Shown: one piece after another, positions 55,761 to 64,000 of the stretch
Layout: every line of letters starts with the position of its first letter
Position numbering within the stretch: position 1 is the first letter of the stretch
Assembly (NCBI GenBank): GCA_963978545.1
Contig: OZ021721.1
Span: 112,997,280 to 113,061,279 of the forward strand
Source of the DNA: Linyphia triangularis
Lineage: Eukaryota; Arthropoda; Arachnida; Araneae; Linyphiidae
Direction: 5' to 3'
DNA length: 64,000 bases
Notes under the pieces: generated by a model
What the model was told of the DNA's origin: nothing
The model's input: the letters and a program-made list of their open reading frames with translations, nothing else
The model's database searches: none
Translations under genes and position numbers: made by a program

Positions 55761-57148
55761 TCTTTTGACTTTATTAAATGAGGTTTCTAAATTCGGATTT
55801 TTGAAAATTTCAGATACATTTGTTTTCCTTACATTAGTCTTTCTAATTATTGCAGCGCTTACCAATACATAGTAGTTAAATAATTTAAAGCTAAAAATTA
55901 TGCAATTTTTCAAATTGATACGAAAAACTCTCATTTGAGACAGAGAGTCACGAGGAAGCATACTAACAAAAGTATATATGTTTAAAAATAGAAGATATAT
56001 TTTCAAGAAACGTACCAAAACATTTTAAAATGAAACCGAGTCGAGGGGAATTCGCCATTAATGAACAACTTATGCCCAAGCTGCCTTTCAAATTTATTTT
56101 TTTAGATAAATGATAAAAATGAGTTGCAGCTATTGGTTTACACCAAAATACATTCTCAGCCCCTCAACCCTATCATATGGAGTAAAAAAAATTTAATAGT
56201 ATTTCATACCACTAAATGTCCCTACCTTTACTTGTATACATATGCAGTTTTCAACATACAAGCGGTAAGAAATAGTAACTTGTAATTATTTAACTTAGAT
56301 AATACCGCTTTATAAAATTTATAAGTCAATAAATAATTTACTACATCAACTATTCACCAACATATTCATAGTTTCTGAGGTACAGAGTGCAATGTTTGTC
56401 CGTTGCTTTTGCGTTTATACCATTCCTTGGCAATTTAATTCACTTCTCACTGATTAGATGGTACTGTTTTAGGTGATTGCGATGCTAAAAGGAAGAAGGA
56501 AGCTGTCATGTGAAGATGCCGGGAAAAGTCAACAAAAACCCAAAACCTCCTCTAGCAACAACCTATGACAGCGAGATCGTAAAGTTAGTGAAATTACTTG
56601 CCGTTGTATTTTATCGTACTTCAAATAACAGAAAGTGTGTAGCAAGCCTCAACTAAGTACAAAGATTTAAATACAGCAAAACAATTAATCTTTTAATACT
56701 TCATAAGTAAAGGGTATATAAAATAAATCAATCACAATATGATAAACATACATAAATATTTACATGACCAGCCTCCCAGAGGAAAGGCGATGAAAACACA
56801 AAATTGAACTCACAGAACACATTCTCAGCTTATGTCCCCAAGATGGATGGCCAACCCATAATTTTGGGTTATGACTGGCTGTTCACTCAAACCGTCCTGG
56901 AAGCTTAAAATGGAAAAGAAACATGTCTTCTTAAGACACGAGTATAAGTCTAAGATTTGACACACGTCTTCTGAAGGCATAACTACTTATGCAGGAAAGT
57001 AGATGGAATACGAAACTGATGTGCCCTGTTCCTTATGTGGTATATATTCACTCCGATGATCGACGATTCCAACCTTTTGGCAAGTCCACCTACCATGCGG
57101 CACATTCACACGGCGCTCAAAAAGCCTCCAGAGAGTCACCTCTTTGGG
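55761..57148. other. Unannotated stretch
   Basis: Overlapping frames up to 108 codons (55692-56018, -) and 86 codons (56989-57249, +) show no recognised domain. The latter runs into the palindrome at 57149. The segment 56990-57148 is less AT-rich but unidentified. Confidence 0.4.
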
Positions 57149-58510
57149 TCCAGACGAAAACCTACACTTGGTGGTACGACAGAAGCCTCGTGGTTTGTAA
57201 AATACAGTTGAGGATTAAAAATGGAAAACGACGTAAGTACAAAAATTAAAAAAAATAAATAAATAAATCTAAAATCTTTTTTACGGTAAAATGTCCTAAA
57301 TAACAAGCTAAACAAAGTGGAGAACCCTCAAAGTGCGAACTCCGTTAGCAATAGTTCAAATTCAATCTGAAGTATGTACTTAAGCATTGCCTTAAGTACA
57401 AGATGCGATCATTTTTCGGCTCTCCTGAAATTTTTTCTTTTTTGGACTTAGGTCGTTTTCTATTTCTAGTCTTCGGTTGAATGTGGTAGCTTCTTAAGTT
57501 CTGGAATTTTAGCAAATGATAATTCAGGAGTTGAATTGAGGACTAGAAATAGAAAACAATATAAGTCCAAAAAAAGAAATTTTTTCCATGAGAGCCGAAA
57601 AATGATCGCATTTGGTACTTAAGGCAATGCTTAAGTACATACTTCAGATTGAATTTGAACTATTGCTAACGGAGTTCGCACTTTGAGGGTTCTCCACTTT
57701 GTTTAGCTTGTTATTTAGGACATTTTACCGTAAAAAAGATTTTAGATTTATTTTTTTTTTTTTTTTAATTTTTGTACTTACGTCGTTTTCCATTTTTAAT
57801 CCTCAACTGTATTTTACAAACCACGAGGCTTCTGTCGTACCACCAAGTGTAGGTTTTCGTCTGGATATTTTAGATTGAATTTGAAATATTGCTACTGGAG
57901 TTCGCACTTTGGGAGTTCTCCACTTTGTTTAGCTTTGTCTTTAGGACATTTTTCAGTAAAAAAAGATTTTCGATTTTTTTGGTACTTGGGTCGTTTTCCA
58001 TTTTTAGTCGCCGACCAAACGGTATAGTGGTTAGCGTGCTACCTTCTAGACCGCGAGGTTGCGGGTTCGAGTCCCGTGTTGGCATGGATGTTTGTAAATG
58101 TATGTTGGCTTGTCTAATAACGAATGTTTCGGCGCATTATAGCCCTCGTGTTGCTGACGGCGCCAGATAATCTGAATACAACCAACCAACCATTTTTAGT
58201 CCTCAATTGTCTGCCCCTATCTTTCCCAGTATTTCAGCGAGATCTAATTCGATAATTGAGGACTAGAAATGGGAAACGACCTAAGTCCAAAAAAGAAATT
58301 TTTTCAGGAGAGCCGAAAAATGAAAAACACTCGCATTGGTACTTAAGGCTATGAACTAAGAACCAGATTGAATTTGAATTATTACCACTGGAGTTCGCAT
58401 TTTTTGGCGTTCTCCACTTTGTTTAGTTTGGTCTTGACATTTTTCCGTTAAAAAAAGATTTTCGATTTTTTGGTACTTAAGTCGTTTTCCATTCCTAGTC
58501 CTCAGTTTTG
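57149..58510. repeat. Palindromic cluster of about 4 related TIR units
   Basis: Arm 1 (57149-57481) and arm 2 (57530-57865) are near-perfect inverted copies around a spacer of about 48 bp. Each arm contains a unit with its own inverted ends (TTGAGGACTAGAAATGGAAA, then ACGAC.TAAGT) and the core GGAGTTCGCACTTTGAGGGT, then TCTCCACTTTGTTTAGC. About 60 bp outside the unit ends (TGTCGTACCACCAAGTGTAG) are also mirrored, so flanking DNA was inverted too. A partial third unit (57875-58009, resuming 58202) and a fourth (58252-58507) follow in the arm 2 orientation. A SINE splits the third. Confidence 0.9.
58010..58189 (+). mobile_element. tRNA-derived SINE, family 1, copy e
   Basis: Head GCCGACCAAACGGTATAGTG, B box GGTTCGAGTCC, body and (AACC)n tail as in copy a. 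Perfect 12-bp TSDs CCATTTTTAGTC lie at 57998-58009 and 58190-58201, so it is inserted in the third unit of the palindromic cluster. The frames across it on both strands are artefacts. Confidence 0.95.
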
Positions 58511-58647
58511 AAAACAAAACCTGTAATAAGTAGTATTAAGATATAATGTAATGAAAATTAGAATTTTAGTATGAAATCATGTTTGTATTACTAATGCATA
58601 GGGGAAAAATTGTCAATTGTTTTTTTCTTCTCATGTCCCTTCCTTAA

Positions 58648-58746
58648 CCATATAGCCACACATCCTCCCAGGGAAGTCCCTAGGAAGTCCCGGGGATGAC
58701 TGGCGACTTCCTAGGGACCTCCCTGGGAGTATGTGGGCTATATGGG
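58648..58746. repeat. GC-rich hairpin, arms about 42 nt
   Basis: The left arm CATATAGCCACACATCCTCC, then CAGGGAAGTCCCTAGGAAGTC, is mirrored by GACTTCCTAGGGACCTCCCT, then GGGAGTATGTGGGCTATATG, around a 15-nt loop (58690-58704). Only a few mismatches. It is unusually GC-rich for the region. Candidate identities: tiny MITE or structured RNA precursor. Confidence 0.9.
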
Positions 58747-59930
58747 TACTCCTTAATTGCTATTTGTGGATTAAACAAAAAAAAAAAAAAAAACAGTTGC
58801 TATTTAGGTATCACTTGATTTATTAAAAAATTGTACAGTGTTATTAATAACGTATGCAAATAAATTTTTTATTCTGATGAGGTTGAATGTCTCTTCCTTC
58901 TCAACCTAAATTATTCACCTACTGGAGAATAACCTTAAATGTATTTTAAGGAAAATATTTCATAAGTAAATTTCAGATAAACATCTATAAGATATGCATT
59001 CGACAACTATGTCTGATATATTTGTTTCTAAACATATTTACTCTTTTTAAAACTAGTGCATGTTATACTTTATACATTTCATAAAGCTTTGTAGAAATTT
59101 TAAAGAAGACTAGCAATTTTTTTCAATTTAATTTGTTTGAAATTGTGGTATACCAGATTTTACAGCATCAATAAGTATATTTCCAGATTTATAATTGTGT
59201 AATCCTTTCTTTTTATAAACATCTCCTTAGAAGAGATCATCTAATTAAATATACAATCAATAACATTCCCCACTTCTCAATTAGCTCAAAAATAAGTTAC
59301 AAGTCATAACAAAGTAAAAATAAGAAGCCTAAATATTTCCTCTTCTGGTAAATGATATATGAATAAATTCCCTGCACTTTCTTTAGAATTACTATGTTGT
59401 ATTCCTCAAGGACAGATTTATCACAATGTTAAAACAGATGACTGGGGGTATATTACCGCTCAGAAATTTAGACAATATTAAGTTACTATTGATATTTGTT
59501 AAGAAAAAAACTGAAGCTCCAGGCATTTGTCTGTTATTCTAGCGATATCTATCACTAACTCTTCTCTCGACACATGAGCAATAACTGGATTAGCAAAGGT
59601 TCAAAATGTTGCAAGTCGTTTATTGTTGTAAGTGTATTAAGAATCAATTAGTTCTCTTGCAGGTCTCTTCCAAAAATGTAATCTATTTATAAAATGGGCA
59701 ATGGCCTTAGGCAGGAACAAATTTAATTTACGATTTAAAGTAGCTACTGTTCGTTTAAGTATTCCTTAATGGAGTGTCTATCTTAAAAGCTGTTACACTT
59801 GCCTCGAAGGCGTTATGGATATGTTTGTTTGTCTTGCAAATTTCTCCTCTGTGTTTAATGTAATTCCACAGTTTTAACAATTGTCCTTTTACTACTGCGC
59901 TTTCGAAGAGTAGGATTAAATTTTAATTAA
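58747..59930. other. Unannotated AT-rich stretch
   Basis: A 17-A tract lies near 58778. No repeats, element ends or coding frames were recognised. Confidence 0.4.
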
Positions 59931-60226
59931 GTACATGGTTATTTTAATTAAAATTAAATTTTCAAAAAGTTGTAAAATGAAGAAGCACTGGTCTGAATCA
60001 TCCTGAAAATTGATCTGAATACACACCAAGAAGAGAAAATTTGTATGATACAATAAAAAAAATAAAATATTTCTATGTACTTTTCTTGTGCCAAATAATT
60101 TCTTCCTTTTTTTGCGTATATTGAGGTGAAATTTCCTTCCATATTGACCAGAAACACTGGTCAATATGAAGCTATCTTTTTCTACAGCTTTTGAAAGTTG
60201 AACTTTAATTATAATAATTCTGTATA
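59931..60226. mobile_element. Mariner-type palindromic MITE, family F, copy 6
   Basis: Left half GTACATGGTTATTTTAATTA, TTTTCAAAAAGTTGTAAAAT, CCAAGAAGAGAAAATTTGTA. Right half TTTTTTTGCGTATATTGAGG, TCTACAGCTTTTGAAAGTTG, AACTTTAATTATAATAATTC mirrors it. A small extra hairpin near the right side pairs ATATTGACCAGAAACACTGG with TCAATAT. The 82-codon minus frame is the repeat. Confidence 0.82.
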
Positions 60227-61007
60227 TACTTTATAACTTTGTTGAAAAATATTTAAAAATAAGGAACAGTATAGTATATTTTCAGGCTGTTTTTCAAACT
60301 AAATTATAAACCTAGCAGTTAAAATTCAATTTTTCCGGTCTACGAAACTGTCTTCCAAATTATATTTATAAAATACAAAAATATGGCTTAAGCCACATAT
60401 TTCCACCACATATTTATATCACATATTACAATCTCCCCTCCAAATATCATTTGGGTCGCATCATAATCAACATAATGACCACCATTTTCTTTTTTCCAAT
60501 TCAAAACAGACTGCTCCTCATTTTCCTTCTCTTTTTAAACTTAATCCCTCTTCTCCACTCAACAATCTCGGCGCTAAAAATTATCTCTCCTGCTCTTACT
60601 CTCAAATGGTTATTATTCACTTGTCGAATCATTTCTAAACATTAAGCAGGTTACAAAACTGTAAAACAAATGCAAAGACAACGTATACAATGTATGATAT
60701 AAAACAAATGGCCTATACCACACACTTCTCAAAGCCATATCTGTATTTTTTCCTTTTTAAGTATTAGTTTATTTATAATAAAAGAAATATTTGGATGCAA
60801 TTTATTTAAAATTCTTTTTCCAGGAAATTTCACTGAGTTACCTACAAAGGCTTGAGTGAATATACAAGGCTCAGAGCACATCACTTATCCTATAGTCCAC
60901 ACGGAAAATGCCAAATCCCCTTCTCAAAGAAACTTATCCAGTGGACTTTCTATTAGGATAGAGAATTAGATTTAAGACTCATATTAGCCGTATTAAGACT
61001 AATATTA
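60227..61007. other. Unannotated stretch
   Basis: Includes a pyrimidine-rich block at about 60480-60600. No recognised gene or repeat. Confidence 0.4.
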
Positions 61008-61470
61008 GCGTAGCCCAGTCGGGAGAGTATCGTTCTCGCAACTAGAAGTTTGCGAGCCCTGAGGTTGCGAGTTCGGGCCTGGGACCGACTAAAGACCGCC
61101 GTGTTCGCTAATGGTGACTGGAGCACGTTAAATCAGTCATGGTCGAAAAGTCCTCCAAGTTCCCATACAAATCAATACCTCTGGGGGTGGCAAAGCCAAG
61201 TCTCCTGGTGGAATCTTCTGCTTCGTGATGCCTCTAAATTAAGAAGTTCCACATACGGTCGGTAGTACTGCCATCTACCGGATAGCTACCGAAAGAGGTA
61301 GAAATGAACTCTTCGGCGGCTATAGGTAGACTTGCGCACTCCCTCTTGCGAGTGTGCTCTTACATCCTGTGCAGTACTGCCCACTACCGATCTGTACGGG
61401 ATATGGGGTTGGTACAAAATGCTCAAGCAGAGGTGCCTTAGTCCCCATAGTCCTTGATAAGAAGAAGAAG
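61008..61470 (+). mobile_element. Long tRNA-derived SINE, family 3, copy b
   Basis: Head GCGTAGCCCAGTCGGGAGAG, B-box-like GAGTTCGGGCCTGGG (about 61070). The body is shared end to end with the reverse copy at 49805-50278, and the tail is GAAGAAGAAG. Short TSD AATATTA at 61001-61007 and 61471-61477. The internal promoter is tRNA-like; mobility would depend on a LINE. The 71-codon frame inside is not a gene. Confidence 0.9.
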
Positions 61471-62079
61471 AATATTAAGATGGCATTTTGCATCGAATCG
61501 AAATGTTTTCGTCGAATCTAAGTTAAATTCCAATTTTTGGCGTATTAAACTGGATTTAGTTAGTGGTTTCTCCGACCAGGATTATCTTTACTGATACTGA
61601 TAGTACCTTTTAAAATTAAAAATTTCACTCAAATGCGTTTTTTAAATTATATGTGATAATTATAAAAGAAATGGAAAAATGTACTTACTTTTAGAGATAC
61701 TGTAGCCAGGGCAATTATGTATTCAGTAAATTGTCCCTGAATAAATTTAAATTACGAATTTTTCATTTATACTTATTCCTTACCCATCCAGAATAATATT
61801 TATTCATCCAGAAAAATACTGAATAACAACGTTGTTATTAAGTTCATTATCTCATCAATATAGTGGAATGTATTGGTTTTCTAAATTAATTTGAAATTTC
61901 TGATATATTGGTAAGAGTATTCAATAATTATAGCACAAAATTTTATAATTCTAATTACGAGTCTCCAAATATAAAACATCAATCTGGTTCAAATTTTAGA
62001 TTGCCTTTTTTGAAAATATTTATTTAAATTTAAAAGTATATGAAAGTAATAAAGCTTTTTAAATTATACTATAATAGCT
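61471..62079. other. Unannotated AT-rich stretch
   Basis: Nothing recognised. Confidence 0.4.
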
Positions 62080-63082
62080 GAATACCCGTGCTTCGCTACG
62101 AAATTTTACCATGTGCAATATTTTAGCCAGCTATGAAATCCGTCATTGGTGTATAGGTCTCAGTTTTTGGCGCTTCGTTCGCAGGAAGGTTTATCACTAC
62201 GCAAAATCGAGCTCGCTTCTCTCGCTGAAAAGTTCATTAACACATTAGCACAGGTTTGCTTCACTAGTTGAAAGGTTCATTGGTATGCAAACATAGGCTC
62301 GTTTCGCTCGCTGAAAGGTTCATTGCTGCGGAAGCATAAGTTCGCTTCACTCACTAAAATCTAATTGCTACTTTAAAGCCTTAATAGAGAAACCAAAAAT
62401 TCCCGTTAATATTCCGCTAATACAATAATACAACACCCCTTTAAAATTATTTTAACACGTGTTTGTGGAAAGCAAAATTGGAAGGCCAAAACTACTTATT
62501 TAGAAACTTTCAGAGCTCTAGGCCTATTAGAAGTCGCTTTTTGTGAAAATATTAATTAAAAAATAATTTAAATTTTGACATATTTTTAGTCAAAAGTCCA
62601 ATTATAAGGCTAAAACTACTTGTATTGAAAATTTCAGAGCTGTTGCCTTATTAGAAATCGTTTTGTAAAATATTTGTTAATTAATTAAAAAAGGACTAAA
62701 TAAAATTTTTAAATTCTGTTTTTCAGAAGTCCAATTAGAAGGTCAAAATTACTTATTTTGAAAATTTTAGAGCTGTAGCCTTATTAGAAATCGTTTTGTA
62801 AAATATATATTAATTAATCAAAAAATTAATTAAAAAATAACTAATTAAAATGTCAAAATTCTGTTTTTCAAAAGTCTAATTAGAAGGCTAAAACTAAATA
62901 TGTTGAAATTTTCAGAGCTGTATCTCTGTTTGAAGTCACTCTGTAAAAAAAAAAAAAAAAAAAAAAAACATAATTAAAAAATTAATTAAAAAAGAACTAA
63001 CTAAAATTTAGAAGGCCAAAACTATTTATGCTGAAAATTTCAGAGCTCTACTCCAATTTTAAGTAGGTTTCTATAGATCCAC

Positions 63083-63116
<34 letters not shown>

Positions 63117-63137
63117 CTTGTTTTATTATTATAGATG
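62080..63137 (+). repeat. Composite interspersed repeat with two internal tandem arrays
   Basis: It begins GAATACCCGTGCTTCGCTAC. Next come about three 58-bp units (CTCGCT.CACTCGCTGAAAG then TTCATTG, 62200-62345). Then four to five roughly 120-130-bp units (AGTCCAATTAGAAGGCTAAA, CTACTTATTTTGAAAATTTC, AGAGCTGTAGCCTTATTAGA; 62470-63060). It ends in a (CAGA)n tract (63083-63117) and TTATTATTATAGAT. CCCGTGCTTCGC starts and GACAGACAG ends occur together in many invertebrate interspersed repeats, but I cannot name the family. A 24-A tract lies at 62945-62968. Confidence 0.65.
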
Positions 63138-63216
63138 TATAAAATACTTAAAATGGTATCATTGAAAAGATTAACATTATGCTAAATTTAGGACACTACA
63201 TTACTCCTTATGAATT

Positions 63217-63776
63217 GAATTAAATTGAAAGGCACAGGGTAAACTAAATTTCAAGTTGAGTTTCTAGTGATCCTGTATTTCTCCTGTATGCAAAAATACT
63301 GCATGTATCTGTCTTTAAATCATTTCCCCCTGTATTTCATACTTACATCCTTAATAATCAAATTAAATTGAAAGGTCCAGGGTAAACTAAATTTCGAGTT
63401 TAGTTTCAATTGATCCCGTATTTCTCCTGCATGCATTTATCTGTTTTGTGATTATTATTCCCTTTATTTCATACTTATAATCCTTACTAATAAAATTAAG
63501 TTGGAAGATCCAGAGCAAACTAAATTTCAAGTTCATTTTCTAGTGAACCTGTATTTATCTTGTATGCAATAGTACAACATTTATCTAGCTTGTGATAATT
63601 CTTCCCTGTATTTCATACTTATATCATTATTATTGAATTAAATTGCAAGGTTCAGAGTAAATTAAATTTTAAGTTTAGTTTATAGTAGTCCTGCATTTCT
63701 CCTGCGTATAACAATACTGCATTTATCTCTTTATGGTCATTCTTCCCTGTGTTTCATAGTTATATTTTATTCCGTT
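63217..63776. repeat. Degenerate tandem repeat, about 140-bp unit, 4 copies
   Basis: Units start near 63217, 63362, 63493 and 63635 with GAATTAAATTGAAAGG. They continue CAGGGTAAACTAAATTTCAA, GTGATCCTGTATTTCTCCTG, TGCATTTATCT and CCCTGTATTTCATACTTA. Moderately diverged with indels. Confidence 0.88.
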
Positions 63777-64000
63777 TAAGCAAAGATTAAAAAAAAATAG
63801 AAAAACAAATCGAATTATTTAGGACTTCGATCTTTTTTTCGCATGATCCTTCCATTAATTGTTCAATAGTCTATTGAGTCTGCAAGTGTTATTGTCGTCA
63901 ATTGAGTCTAAACAATCCGTTGCTTTGTCATGTTCAATGTATTTAAGACTCAATCTCATTATATGAAGTTAGATACATAATTTAAATTGATCTAACAATA

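Overview
This is AT-rich animal DNA built almost entirely of repeats and transposon debris. No complete protein-coding gene, rRNA, authentic tRNA or CRISPR array can be supported. The signs of a eukaryote are tRNA-derived SINEs with target-site duplications (TSDs), a 5'-truncated non-LTR retrotransposon tail, mariner-like and other transposase relics, many short terminal-inverted-repeat (TIR) elements, minisatellites and long homopolymers. The relics and SINE styles fit an arthropod, possibly a chelicerate such as a spider. That placement is a judgement from remembered family resemblance, not a search.

Layout. At 1-9.4 kb: a hAT-like terminus, a fold-back element (477-992), four local tandem duplications, a TTAA-bounded element (7602-8174), a TIR element (8727-9066) and a 20-bp satellite (9081-9340). 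At 10.8-16.9 kb: copy 1 of a dispersed repeat here called R, a (CAAA)n tract, a 342-bp tandem duplication, a TTAA element (13181-13768), two SINE families, and a hAT MITE rich in ATCGAT with a perfect 8-bp TSD (15262-15796). At 17.8-21.9 kb: a decaying ~340-bp tandem array interrupted by a TTAA element, then a TTAA element interrupted by a retrotransposon tail with a 12-bp TSD, then a near-perfect palindromic MITE. At 22.5-31.9 kb: degenerate tandem arrays and a broken transposase-like coding relic (about 23880-24240). At 31.2-34.7 kb: three mariner-type MITEs and another fold-back element. At 35.8-45 kb: R copies 2 and 3, four TTAACC-type elements, a 490-bp palindrome, a 714-bp TTAA element and two neighbouring SINE insertions. 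At 45.9-49.5 kb: a degenerate array split by an 897-bp element with an odd internal motif, then R copy 4. At 49.8-64 kb: two full-length copies of a ~465-bp tRNA-derived SINE, a mariner-like transposase tail, a large palindromic cluster (57149-58510), a 100-bp hairpin and two terminal repeat arrays.

Nothing here forms a pathway. The window is informative as a record of nested insertion: at least eight cases show one element inside another, several with exact TSDs, so relative ages can be read directly. The TTAA-bounded families are the most coherent theme, with about ten copies in three TIR classes and no transposase in the window. A few less AT-rich islands (about 1840-2170, 31985-32360, 34895-35400, 50500-50860) are the only places where host exons or regulatory DNA might hide; one possible internal exon is listed with low confidence.
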